NCBI GenBank assembly: GCA_012522015.1
Contig: JAAYLD010000049.1
Coordinates: 1 to 36,204, forward strand
Reading direction: 5' to 3'
Length of the DNA stretch: 36,204 bases
Source: Clostridiales bacterium
Lineage (GTDB): Bacteria; Bacillota; Clostridia; Oscillospirales; CAG-272
The position numbers and the translations under genes were made by a program. The notes under the pieces were generated by a model. It worked only from the letters and a program-made list of their open reading frames with translations. It was not told the DNA's origin and ran no database searches. The first letter of the stretch is position 1; each line of letters opens with the position of its first letter. Below are positions 8,572 through 16,977 of this stretch, piece after piece.

Positions 8572-10239
8572 TTATGAGAGGCTTTCTATCATGCTGTTTA
8601 TGCGACGGCGAACGCTCTCCTCACCGATTGCCTCCATAACAGCATATAAATCAGGAGAGTTTTTCCGTCCTGTAACAGCAATGCGTATCATTTCAGCAAC
8701 ATCAGCAACATTGCCGGCGTAAGCCGACGGGTTTTGCTTATACAGCTTCATCTCTGGCGCGTAACCGATACTGGCAGCGATATCCTTAATTTTAGAAAAC
8801 CACGTGTCCTGTGGGTCCGTGTAATCATAAGTGTCAAGGAATGCTGTGAGCACCTTTATAATTGTTGTTTTATCAGTTTCTTCCAGATAATTGTCCTCAA
8901 TTTTAAAGTATTCGTCAAAAGCGAACCCAATATAGCCCTTGACATCACTCCAGACAGTAATGTCCTTACGAGGCTTCGGCACGCCTCTGCCGATAGAAAG
9001 CATATCAAGCGCTATTTTTTCGTTTTGTCTTAGCACACGGGCGAAATCAGGGTCATTTTCATCCGCCCAAGCGAGTGTTTCGTCGTAAACTTGACGTGCG
9101 CTCAGTGTTGCGACGACGTTTTTCGAGATATCGCAAAGCTTTGCAGCATCAAACAGCGACCCTGCGGGGTTCATCTTTTTATATGATAACTTAAATTCCG
9201 TATAATCAGCAGCTGGATTCGCACGCCGCCAATCCTCGTAGTTGCTGTTGAGAATTGTCATTATATATTCTCTCACAGCTTCTTTTGTAAAACCCTCGCG
9301 GGCATAATACGAAATTGCAAGCTCCGGATCCTTGCGCTTTGAAAGCTTGCGCTTCGATTCACCTTCCATTTTCATCAGCGGGCCGATGTGAAGGTATTTT
9401 GGCGGTTTCCAGCCAAGCGCCGAGAAAAGCTGCAGATGGAACGGAAGCGACGGCAGCCATTCATCACCGCGAACAACGTGAGTCGTACGCATTAGGTGAT
9501 CGTCAACAACGTGCGCGAAATGATACGTCGGTATCCCGTCAGACTTCAGCAGGATGTGGTCGATATCGTTTTCTGTGACATCGATTGTGCCTTTTATCAA
9601 ATCGTTAAACTTAAATTTGTTTTGGATGCTTCCCTCAGAGCGGAATCTCAGCACCCACGGCACACCGGCATCAAGTTTTTCCTTTATTTCATCAATCGAA
9701 CGGTCACGCCACTTTGCGTAGGGACCGTAGTAACCTAAGTTAGCCTTTACTTTCGTTTGCTCGGCGCGAATTGCCGCAAGCTCCTCCTCTGTTGCAAAGC
9801 ACGGATATGCCTTGCCCTCGCTAACAAGCTTTTTCGCTAACACAGCGTAAATGTCCTTGCGTTGTCGTTGCCTATACGGCCCATAGTTACCGATATCGCC
9901 ATCAGATGTGGCGCCCTCGTCAAACGATATGCCATAATACAAAAGCCCTTTAATTAGAGCATCGACCGCTCCCTTTACCTCGCGCTTTGCGTCTGTATCC
10001 TCAATGCGCAGAAATAAGACACCACCTGACTGGTGGCAGAGCCGCTCAGACGTCATACCTTGTACGAGGTTTCCAAGATGAACAAATCCCGTAGGGCTCG
10101 GCGCAAGCCGTGAAACGACAGCCCCTTCCGGCAAATTGCGGGGAGGGTATCTTTCTTCAAGATCAGCCTCCGTTTCTGTTACATCAGGAAACAAAAGCTC
10201 CGCAAGATATGCGTAATCTATATTAGCATTACTTTTCAT
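8572..10239 (-). CDS. gltX: glutamyl-tRNA synthetase
   Basis: Charges tRNA-Glu with glutamate. From the chosen ATG the protein has 555 residues. The HIGH-type motif is in APSPTGFVHLGNL (46-58) and the KMSKS-type loop is KLSKR (298-302). This start has AGGAG eight bases upstream. Two in-frame ATGs farther upstream would add up to 18 residues but lack a site. The catalytic motif begins about 40 residues later than in the usual bacterial enzyme, where it sits at the very N-terminus. The extra segment is rich in acidic residues and Tyr. The enzyme is otherwise complete and heads the gltX-glnS pair. No T-box leader was found upstream. Confidence 0.96.
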   Translation of the reverse strand: MKSNANIDYAYLAELLFPDVTETEADLEERYPPRNLPEGAVVSRLAPSPTGFVHLGNLVQGMTSERLCHQSGGVLFLRIEDTDAKREVKGAVDALIKGLLYYGISFDEGATSDGDIGNYGPYRQRQRKDIYAVLAKKLVSEGKAYPCFATEEELAAIRAEQTKVKANLGYYGPYAKWRDRSIDEIKEKLDAGVPWVLRFRSEGSIQNKFKFNDLIKGTIDVTENDIDHILLKSDGIPTYHFAHVVDDHLMRTTHVVRGDEWLPSLPFHLQLFSALGWKPPKYLHIGPLMKMEGESKRKLSKRKDPELAISYYAREGFTKEAVREYIMTILNSNYEDWRRANPAADYTEFKLSYKKMNPAGSLFDAAKLCDISKNVVATLSARQVYDETLAWADENDPDFARVLRQNEKIALDMLSIGRGVPKPRKDITVWSDVKGYIGFAFDEYFKIEDNYLEETDKTTIIKVLTAFLDTYDYTDPQDTWFSKIKDIAASIGYAPEMKLYKQNPSAYAGNVADVAEMIRIAVTGRKNSPDLYAVMEAIGEESVRRRINSMIESLS

Positions 10240-10395
10240 CGGTGCGGCTCCTTCCGTGTTATTTTTCATGATATATGAGATAATATTAAGCATTAAACAA
10301 AGTTATCGTATTGTGAAATTATAGCACGCAGTGTGTTTTTTTTCAATAACAATTCGCTCAATACAGCTCATTACATTGATATGAGTATTAATATA

Positions 10396-10424
10396 TTGAT
10401 TTATTGAGCATCGTATGATAATAT
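10396..10424 (+). promoter_or_regulatory. predicted sigma-A promoter for the DivIVA-like gene
   Basis: TTGATT and TAATAT are separated by 17 bases and lie about 55 bases before the ribosome-binding site of the rightward gene, in the divergent gap shared with gltX. Predicted from sequence only. Confidence 0.45.
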
Positions 10425-10479
10425 GTAAATACAATTTACTATTATTTGCATGCATCCATATAACGGGGGAGGATATTAC

Positions 10480-11163
10480 ATGCCGGGTAACAGCACAGTC
10501 GTTTTCAGGGGAGCTATCAACGGATACAATAAAAATGACGTAATTAATTATATCTCACAAATAACAAAATCCCATGCGAAAACAAAAGCCGAATATGAGA
10601 AAAAGATAGAAATACTTGAAAACCGGCTTGAAAAGGCTAATGCGGAGAACGTGGAGCTGTCGGCAAAGCTGTCCGAGGCAGAAGCGGAGGTTGCCATTCT
10701 TCGCGAACGCCTCAGTGCGGCGGAAGAGTCACTTAAAACTATGCAGGAAGTGAAAAGCGACGCGTCAGCCGTCACTGTTCCTGATGTGGAAGATAAAGCT
10801 TTATCGGGCTCACCGACCAGTGTGCCAAGCGATGTTGATGTCAACGAAAAATTGCGTCTTTATGATGAAATAAGCGGGCGTATTGGCGAGATAATACTGC
10901 GTGCAAACGCAGTAGCGGAAGATATTGTCAACGAGGCGCGCAACCGTTCGCGTGCGCTTCTTGAAAAGACTGCGGACGATATCAGCGAAACATGCAAGAT
11001 GCTTATGTCAATTCTTGACGACGCGAAAAATCAACTGCGTAACAAATCCATTCTTGATATAAAAGAAGTTGCTGACACAAAAGCAACTTCATCTAAAAAA
11101 GACGACATTATGCGCACACTTAACAATATTGCCGAGGATAACAAGGACGGCGATACTAAGTGA
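10480..11163 (+). CDS. DivIVA-domain coiled-coil protein
   Basis: The N-terminal segment FRGAINGYNKNDVINYISQI (about residues 8-27) matches the DivIVA/GpsB lipid-binding domain signature. A long charged coiled coil follows (about 30-95), then a linker and a second helical stretch. DivIVA relatives bind curved membrane at poles and septa and recruit cell-division, wall or sporulation proteins, but the partner here is unknown. The chosen ATG has GGGGGAGG eight bases upstream; an earlier in-frame ATG would place that site inside the gene. The length is 227 residues. The stop overlaps the start of the next gene by one base, so the two products are probably made together. Confidence 0.75.
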   Translation: MPGNSTVVFRGAINGYNKNDVINYISQITKSHAKTKAEYEKKIEILENRLEKANAENVELSAKLSEAEAEVAILRERLSAAEESLKTMQEVKSDASAVTVPDVEDKALSGSPTSVPSDVDVNEKLRLYDEISGRIGEIILRANAVAEDIVNEARNRSRALLEKTADDISETCKMLMSILDDAKNQLRNKSILDIKEVADTKATSSKKDDIMRTLNNIAEDNKDGDTK

Positions 11164-11999
11164 TGATCGGCGAGAAAATACGCTCACTGCGCATACGCCG
11201 CGGCTTAACACAAAAGCAGCTTGCTGGTGATAAAATCACACGTAATATGCTCAGCCGGATAGAAAACGGAGCTGCGCTTCCATCGCTCAGTTCCCTTTTA
11301 TATATAGCTGAGCGGCTTGACGTTTCACCTGCATATTTTTTCGAAGACAACGGTGGAGCGCCAAAAGAAATTGAAAATATGCTTTTATCGCTCTACAATA
11401 ACGGCGAGTATGAGCGATGTATATCTGTCGGTTCGTCATATCCGACAAGTGATATTGGCAACATAATTGCACAGTGCTACCTAAACATTGCTGTCCGCAA
11501 CTTTTTAGATATGAAATTTAAAAAAGCAAAAGAAGCGCTGTTGCGTGCAAAGGAGCTTTACGAGTTGGCACCCAGCATCACTGATACAGGTTATAATATT
11601 GTAACCTGCCTTCTGGAGCTTGCGGACGTTAAATCTGACGCTGACACCAAGGTTCCCTCCCCTGATATTTCGCCATCAAATAAAGCACTTATATCAAACT
11701 TTTATCTTTTTTTACTATCTTGTGCCGCCTGCTGCACAACCATCTCCGAGCTGAGCAAACAAGCAGCCTACGGACTGCACATAGCTGCACGAGCTAAATT
11801 ATCAAAAGGAGAATACAGTAAAGCAGCGGAAATTTTACGTCTTGCAGCAGACGAATTTGATGATGATACACCGCGCGGCTTACGATATATGGTTTATGAC
11901 GACCTTGAGCTATGCAGCCTAAAAATCGAAGATTACCGTGAAGCATACGAAATGTCGAGACTTAAGCATGAGCTTACAGATCATATTGACGAAACCTGA
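11163..11999 (+). CDS. XRE-family regulator with TPR-like C-terminus
   Basis: An N-terminal helix-turn-helix occupies residues 4-60 (IRSLRIRRGLTQKQLAGDKI, then ISRIENGAALPS-like positions). About 210 mostly helical residues with tetratricopeptide-like character follow (for example MKFKKAKEALLRAKELYEL and SKGEYSKAAEILRLA). This layout resembles Rgg/PlcR/SinR-type regulators that bind a peptide or protein through the repeats. The ATG overlaps the TGA of the upstream gene (TGATG). A GTG one codon earlier is possible. Coupling to a DivIVA-like protein is unusual for such regulators and suggests that one controls or senses the other. The ligand is unknown. Confidence 0.8.
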   Translation: MIGEKIRSLRIRRGLTQKQLAGDKITRNMLSRIENGAALPSLSSLLYIAERLDVSPAYFFEDNGGAPKEIENMLLSLYNNGEYERCISVGSSYPTSDIGNIIAQCYLNIAVRNFLDMKFKKAKEALLRAKELYELAPSITDTGYNIVTCLLELADVKSDADTKVPSPDISPSNKALISNFYLFLLSCAACCTTISELSKQAAYGLHIAARAKLSKGEYSKAAEILRLAADEFDDDTPRGLRYMVYDDLELCSLKIEDYREAYEMSRLKHELTDHIDET

Positions 12000-12019
12000 T
12001 GTGTTGTTCTGATAAAATT

Positions 12020-12060
12020 TGACGTCCCACAGCCAACATTGGCAAGGGGGCGTCATTTTT
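12020..12060. terminator. terminator between convergent genes
   Basis: TGACGTCCC pairs with GGGGGCGTCA and is followed by TTTTT on the plus strand, 20 bases after the regulator stop. The AAAATTT before the stem gives some T-richness on the other strand too, so it may serve the facing amidohydrolase gene. Confidence 0.7.
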
Positions 12061-12075
12061 ATTTATATTTTTATA

Positions 12076-12891
12076 TTACACTGTCGTAAGGCCTAAAAGA
12101 GCTTCCGCATTTTTATAAAAGATACGCTCCTCCATGTCGCGCCCGAGCCCCAGCGACCGTATATAATCGGCCGCCTTCGCAGGGCACGACCACGGCCCAT
12201 CACTTCCGAAAACGATTTTATCTTTCGGATGCGCATCAATTATCGCGCAAATGAGGGTGGGAGCAAGCCCATACTCGTATACTATGGAGATGTCGAACCA
12301 TACATCTTTACCCGCAAGATGGCGCAGCACATCCTCCCATTGAAGTGTTCCGCCCATGTGTGCTGCTACAAGGCGTAACCCGGGATATTCCCTTATTACT
12401 TTTGCTATTTTATCAGGCGTTGCGTGTATAAGCGTTGACGACACGGGATCCCATCCCGCATGAATTGCAATTGGCAAACCGAATTCACAGCACGCGGCGA
12501 AAATTGGTTTCAGTTCGTCTGAGTCTACCATGTTGCCGGTGTAATCAGGGTGAATTTTTATGCCCTTAATACCGCCGTCAATTAATGTTTTTATGGTTTC
12601 GCGTATATTGGGATTATCGGGATGGACTGAGCCAAATGGGATAAGACGCCCACCATACTCCTCCCCAAAAAGTGACATAGCAAATGCGTTTACTTTCGAT
12701 TCTTGACGGTAGTTTGTCGCGATATTAAGGACGACTGATTTATCTATGCCACACGCATCCATTTTCTTAATAAGTCCTTCTGCCGTACCGTCGTATTCAG
12801 GCTTTATATGAATATTCTCGGAGAGCTTTGAGAGTGCCTTCGGTGCAAGGTGAGGCGGGAAACAATGTGTGTGAAAATCAATTATTCTCAT
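12076..12891 (-). CDS. amidohydrolase-family metal-dependent hydrolase
   Basis: A 271-residue TIM-barrel hydrolase of the amidohydrolase_2 group. The N-terminus has the metal-binding HxH (IIDFHTHCFPP, residues 3-13). Later blocks are GIKIHPDY, IAIHAGW, LVAAHMGGT and VFGSDGPW, which supply further metal ligands and the catalytic Asp. Relatives hydrolyse or decarboxylate small cyclic or carboxylated compounds, and the substrate cannot be assigned here. A purine-rich AAAAGGG precedes the ATG. It is a lone gene flanked by a shared terminator and a long intergenic region. Confidence 0.85.
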   Translation of the reverse strand: MRIIDFHTHCFPPHLAPKALSKLSENIHIKPEYDGTAEGLIKKMDACGIDKSVVLNIATNYRQESKVNAFAMSLFGEEYGGRLIPFGSVHPDNPNIRETIKTLIDGGIKGIKIHPDYTGNMVDSDELKPIFAACCEFGLPIAIHAGWDPVSSTLIHATPDKIAKVIREYPGLRLVAAHMGGTLQWEDVLRHLAGKDVWFDISIVYEYGLAPTLICAIIDAHPKDKIVFGSDGPWSCPAKAADYIRSLGLGRDMEERIFYKNAEALLGLTTV

Positions 12892-13239
12892 ATTTTTTTA
12901 CCCTTTTCATATGTATTTTGTATTCAGTATTCTCACCTTATTACGATATATAGATAAAAGACCTATGCCTGTGTATAAGTGTTTGTCTGACATTATACAT
13001 AATTTTGTGAAGTATGTAAACACTTTCTTGTTGCTTATTATTAATTAAATAATTTTATATAAATAATCACGATGTTTCTTAAAAAAGTTCGTATAGCTTA
13101 ACATTAGTCAATATATTATGTAGGTATTGCAATAATTATCGATAATGATATAATAGGTATAATGGGGTAAAATGGTGTTTTTATCTCAGCATTTTGGCGA
13201 AGCACTTTCCTTTTGGATACTTAACTTGGAGGTAAATGT
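12892..13239. other. intergenic region upstream of the Na+-pump operon
   Basis: A 348-base AT-rich gap between divergent genes. It contains a good rightward promoter, listed separately, and no open frame or RNA that I can support. Confidence 0.6.
13127..13154 (+). promoter_or_regulatory. predicted sigma-A promoter of the decarboxylase operon
   Basis: TTGCAA and TATAAT are separated by 16 bases. The predicted start lies about 80 bases before the first gene. A second TATAAT begins nine bases after the first. Confidence 0.6.
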
Positions 13240-14745
13240 ATGCAGAAAAAAGACTTCGATGCGGTTGTCGGAGCAATAAAACGCGCAAAAACTAGGACAA
13301 CCGCAGCGATACGTGAGCTGCTCCGCGACCGTGACACCAAGGCTGAAGCTGCTGCCCTTGCCGGTAAGCGCTTGACAGCAAGAGGCCGCGTCAGTGCTCT
13401 TTTCGACGAAGGAACCTTTGTCGAAATAGGCGCGCTTGTAAAGCGACGCGCTACTGAATTCGATTCAGGTGCTGCTGTCGACTCTGACGATTTTGAAGGT
13501 GTCATATGCGGATACGGAGCCGTCGGCGGAAGGCTTGTTTATGCTTTCGCTCAGGATTACTTCCGCAGCAAGGGCGCCATTGGCGAGGCTCATGCACGGA
13601 AAATTTGTTCCCTTTACGACATGGCTATAAAAAATGGCGCGCCAATCGTCGGCATTTTTGACAGCTCCGGAGCTTTTGTGTTTGAAGGCGTGTCAGCTCT
13701 CGCTGGCTATGGCAAAATAATGAAGGCCGTATCGCAGGCTTCCGGCGTAATACCGCAGATAGCAATTATAGCCGGTACGTGCGCTGGCAGTTGCGCCGCC
13801 ATCGCCTCCATGTTTGACATTGTGATTTTATCCGAACAAAACGGTAAAATATATACAAATGTAACATCAGATAAAACCGACTTGTCGGTCGTATCTATTT
13901 CTGTAAAAGATGAAATTAGCGCAATTATTGAAGCTAAAGCTCTGCTCACTATCCTTCCTGATAATAACGCAGCGGGAACCGTACGTATAGACGGCGCTCG
14001 TGACGCATCTGTTCTTGTTGATGTTTCCGTCATCGAGGAAGAAGGTTATGATGCCCACGCCGTTTTATCAGCTATATCAAATAATACTTACCATGAACTT
14101 TACGCAAATATAGCTCCTGAAATCATATGCGCCCTCGCACCTGTTGGCAGCATTGTCTCGGGCGTAGTAGCAACAAACCCCGCTGTCAAGGATGGCGCGC
14201 TAACAAACGAAGCAGCTATTAAAGCCGCTCGTTTCGTTACCTTCTGCGACGCTTTCAATATACCTGTTGTCACATTAGTTGACAGCGCAGGACTTGACTT
14301 AGAAAATAACAGCACTTATCCACATGCCGCCGCTCTTGCGCGTCTTGCTTCTGCTTATGCCGAAGCAGAGTGCCCGCTCGTCACTGTCGTGACCGGCCGT
14401 GCCTATGGCGCTGTATATACTGTTCTCGGCAGCAAAGCTATTGGTGCAGACGTGGCATTCGCGCTTGATTCTGCAAAGATTGGAGCAATGAGCGCGCAGT
14501 CTGCTGTAGCTTTCCTCTGGGACGATAAATTTGCTGGCGCTAAAGACCCCGCCGTACGCCGCAAAGAGCTTGAGGCTGAGTGGGATGAGAGATTCGGAAA
14601 CGCCACCGAGGCTGCTATGAAGGGCGAGATCGACGATGTTATCCCATCAGACGAGCTGCTTGCGCATATCGCTTCATCGCTTGAGATGTTATCGATGAAG
14701 GACGCCGGTATTCCCACAAAGCGCCGCTCCAACCTCCCACTTTAA
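13240..14745 (+). CDS. mmdA: acyl-CoA carboxyltransferase (MmdA / PccB / 12S type)
   Basis: A two-domain crotonase-fold carboxyltransferase of 501 residues. It moves CO2 between an acyl-CoA (probably methylmalonyl-/propionyl-CoA) and carrier-bound biotin. Visible blocks are the acyl-CoA site around GIFDSSGAFVFEG, the oxyanion-type segment GTCAGSCAAIASMFDIVI, and the second-domain VTLVDSAGLDLENN and VVTGRAYGAVYTVLGSKAIGAD. The C-terminus IPTKRRSNLPL keeps the usual KHGNxPL-like ending. GGAGGT lies seven bases before the ATG. It is first of five same-strand genes that supply every part of a membrane Na+-translocating decarboxylase. Exact acyl specificity is inferred from the family and context. 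Confidence 0.88.
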   Translation: MQKKDFDAVVGAIKRAKTRTTAAIRELLRDRDTKAEAAALAGKRLTARGRVSALFDEGTFVEIGALVKRRATEFDSGAAVDSDDFEGVICGYGAVGGRLVYAFAQDYFRSKGAIGEAHARKICSLYDMAIKNGAPIVGIFDSSGAFVFEGVSALAGYGKIMKAVSQASGVIPQIAIIAGTCAGSCAAIASMFDIVILSEQNGKIYTNVTSDKTDLSVVSISVKDEISAIIEAKALLTILPDNNAAGTVRIDGARDASVLVDVSVIEEEGYDAHAVLSAISNNTYHELYANIAPEIICALAPVGSIVSGVVATNPAVKDGALTNEAAIKAARFVTFCDAFNIPVVTLVDSAGLDLENNSTYPHAAALARLASAYAEAECPLVTVVTGRAYGAVYTVLGSKAIGADVAFALDSAKIGAMSAQSAVAFLWDDKFAGAKDPAVRRKELEAEWDERFGNATEAAMKGEIDDVIPSDELLAHIASSLEMLSMKDAGIPTKRRSNLPL

Positions 14746-14762
14746 GGAGGTCTAATGCACAG

Positions 14763-15203
14763 ATGAACCGTATTTATTACGCAGCACTTACGACTAAGGA
14801 TGTTTTCGAGAAAACAATGAGTAACGACGCCCCGCTTGGCGATAGAATGCTTGAGGGTTTAAAAGTTACCATCCTTGGTCTTGCAACAATCTTTTTAGTA
14901 CTGGCCATTCTTTGGCTTATACTTTATGTTTTTAAACTCATTTTTTATAGACCCGGCAAAGATATAGGCGACGAAACGCCTGTTTCGATGGCCGGTGCGA
15001 AATACGAACCGCCGGCATTCCCGCCTAAGGCAGCAAATCAAGCTACTGCTGCGCCTTCCGCGCCATCAAACGACGGTGAGCTTATTGCTGTGATTACCGC
15101 TGCCATTGAGACATATGCTGAAGCTGACGGGTTGCCTCGCGGAAGCTTAAAGGTCGTTTCATTCAAGCGCTCCGGAAACGCATCACCCTGGGGCGGTAAA
15201 TAA
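14763..15203 (+). CDS. OadG/MmdD-like membrane subunit of the Na+ pump
   Basis: A 146-residue protein with one N-terminal transmembrane helix (about 33-61, LKVTILGLATIFLVLAILWL), a Pro/Ala linker and the OadG-like C-terminal segment ending in VSFKRSGNASPWGGK. In known pumps this subunit holds the complex at the membrane. The strong AGGAGG site lies 12 bases before this ATG but only four before an ATG that opens a three-codon frame (Met-His-Arg-stop) whose TGA overlaps the real ATG. Ribosomes may therefore reinitiate. The first 30 residues before the canonical EGLKVTILG start are longer than usual. Confidence 0.8.
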   Translation: MNRIYYAALTTKDVFEKTMSNDAPLGDRMLEGLKVTILGLATIFLVLAILWLILYVFKLIFYRPGKDIGDETPVSMAGAKYEPPAFPPKAANQATAAPSAPSNDGELIAVITAAIETYAEADGLPRGSLKVVSFKRSGNASPWGGK

Positions 15204-15256
15204 TATAAAAATCGTTAACACACTTCATTTTAAATTAATGTTCGGAGGAACTATAA

Positions 15257-15676
15257 ATGAAAAAGTATAACGTCACAGTGAATGGCGTGACATATGAAGT
15301 AATAGTCGAAGAAGCAGGGGCCGCTTCTACCGCTGCCCCAGTATCAACTCCTGCAGCAGCCGCACAAGCTCCAGCCCAAGCTGCTCCTGCACCCGCTCCG
15401 GAACCCACCCCTGCACCTGCAGCTAAACCCACTGCTAATGTTGCAGCTCCTGCAGCCACAGGTTCCGTCATAGTCAAAGCCCCGATGCCCGGCAGCATTC
15501 TCAAAGTCAATGTCTCCGTTGGCGACGAGGTTAAAAAGGGTGATGTTCTCTGCATTCTTGAGGCTATGAAGATGGAGAATGAGATTGTTTCACCACAGGA
15601 CGGTAAAGTTGCATCTATCAATGTTTCTTCTGGCACATCTGTTTCAACAAGTCAGATTCTCGTTACACTTGAGTAA
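15257..15676 (+). CDS. biotin carboxyl carrier protein
   Basis: A 139-residue carrier with an N-terminal strand pair, a roughly 40-residue Ala/Pro hinge (about 22-68) and a C-terminal biotinyl domain. The EAMKMEN motif makes Lys105 the site of biotin attachment. The flexible hinge would let biotin travel between the two carboxyltransferase proteins and the membrane subunit encoded around it. GGAGG precedes the ATG. As the only carrier in the operon it probably serves both soluble subunits (the 1.3S role in transcarboxylase, the gamma role in decarboxylases). Confidence 0.93.
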   Translation: MKKYNVTVNGVTYEVIVEEAGAASTAAPVSTPAAAAQAPAQAAPAPAPEPTPAPAAKPTANVAAPAATGSVIVKAPMPGSILKVNVSVGDEVKKGDVLCILEAMKMENEIVSPQDGKVASINVSSGTSVSTSQILVTLE

Positions 15677-15733
15677 ACAGACTTTATTATGTAATAAATA
15701 GTAGATAAATAGCAGGAAAGGAAGTATCCTGTC

Positions 15734-16918
15734 TTGGAATTCATACGACAGTTTATATCAACGACCGGTTTTGCAGATTTTCTATCGAATAACACCGAAG
15801 CTATAAAAACCGTCATAATGTACATTGTCATAGGTGTACTTATTTATCTCGGTATCGTTAAAAAATTCGAGCCGCTTCTTCTCATACCGATTGCATTTGG
15901 TATGCTGCTCGCTAACCTGCCCGGCGCGGAACTTTTCCACGCAGACTTGTTCATCAAAGAAGACGGCAGTGATTTCATTCTCCAGGATGTTATTGAAAAC
16001 GGTAATCTCATAGATTTCTTGTATCTGGGCGTCAAGCTCGGCATATATCCGTCGCTTATTTTCATGGGCGTCGGTGCAATGACGGACTTCTCTTCCCTTA
16101 TTGCGAACCCGGTTTCGCTGATGATGGGCGCTGCCTCTCAGTTTGGTGTTTTTGTGGCTTTTGCAGGCGCTCTTTTGATCGGCTTTACCCCAGAAGCAGC
16201 CGCTTCAATCGGCATAATAGGTGGCGCTGACGGCCCGACAGCTATTCTTGTAACAAAGACACTTGCGCCTGTTCTTCTTAGTGCGATAGCAATCGCTGCT
16301 TACAGCTATATGGCGCTTATACCAATTATTCAACCTCCCTTCATGAAGCTTTTGACGACAAAAAAAGAGCGCTCCGTCGTTATGAAAACGCTGCGCCACG
16401 TATCAAAGCTTGAGCTTGTCGCATTTCCGGTTGTAGTCACACTCGTTGTAACGTTTGTCGTTCCGGGCGCCGCACCCCTTATAGGCTTTTTAATGCTTGG
16501 CAACCTTTTCAATGTAACAGGCGTTACCGAACGTCTTTCAAAAACGGCTGCAAACGAGCTTATCAATATATGTACCATCTTCCTCGGTGTTTCCGTCGGG
16601 GCTACAGCAAGCGCCGAAACTTTCTTGACAAAGGAAACACTTTCTATTGTGTTCCTTGGTCTCGTCGCTTTCTGCTTCTCGACAATCGGCGGTATTCTTT
16701 CCGGTAAGCTCTTATACTTAATCACACGCGGCAAGATCAATCCTCTCATTGGTTCAGCCGGCGTATCCGCCGTTCCAATGGCTGCCCGCGTATCGCAGGT
16801 CGTTGGCCAGAAGGAAAATCCGGGCAACTTCCTGCTCATGCACGCCATGGGCCCGAACGTAGCCGGAGTTATCGGCTCCGCCGTCGCCGCGGGCGTGTTC
16901 CTGTCACTATATGCATAA
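15734..16918 (+). CDS. oadB: Na+-translocating decarboxylase beta subunit
   Basis: A very hydrophobic 394-residue subunit with roughly ten membrane segments. It decarboxylates carboxybiotin and couples this to Na+ export. The conserved motif GGADGPTAILVTKTLAP is present; Asp166 corresponds to the Na+-binding Asp of the OadB/MmdB/GcdB family. The C-terminal MHAMGPNVAGVIGSAVAAGV block is also conserved. The start is a TTG with AGGAAAGGAAG nine bases upstream, the best-supported choice because no ATG lies near. OadB, MmdB and GcdB cannot be told apart by sequence alone. Confidence 0.93.
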   Translation: MEFIRQFISTTGFADFLSNNTEAIKTVIMYIVIGVLIYLGIVKKFEPLLLIPIAFGMLLANLPGAELFHADLFIKEDGSDFILQDVIENGNLIDFLYLGVKLGIYPSLIFMGVGAMTDFSSLIANPVSLMMGAASQFGVFVAFAGALLIGFTPEAAASIGIIGGADGPTAILVTKTLAPVLLSAIAIAAYSYMALIPIIQPPFMKLLTTKKERSVVMKTLRHVSKLELVAFPVVVTLVVTFVVPGAAPLIGFLMLGNLFNVTGVTERLSKTAANELINICTIFLGVSVGATASAETFLTKETLSIVFLGLVAFCFSTIGGILSGKLLYLITRGKINPLIGSAGVSAVPMAARVSQVVGQKENPGNFLLMHAMGPNVAGVIGSAVAAGVFLSLYA

Positions 16919-16977
16919 ATAATAATGTCTTACATATTTCAAAGAAAGGACAGCACCAGCTGCCAAGGTAATAATAC

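Noticed and set aside
10240-10450. Possible T-box riboswitch upstream of gltX
   Set aside because: No conserved T-box antiterminator sequence, specifier stem or terminator is visible, and the gap is short and AT-rich.
15235-15636. 133-codon minus-strand frame opposite the biotin carrier gene
   Set aside because: It arises from the repetitive Ala/Pro codons of the carrier hinge on the other strand.
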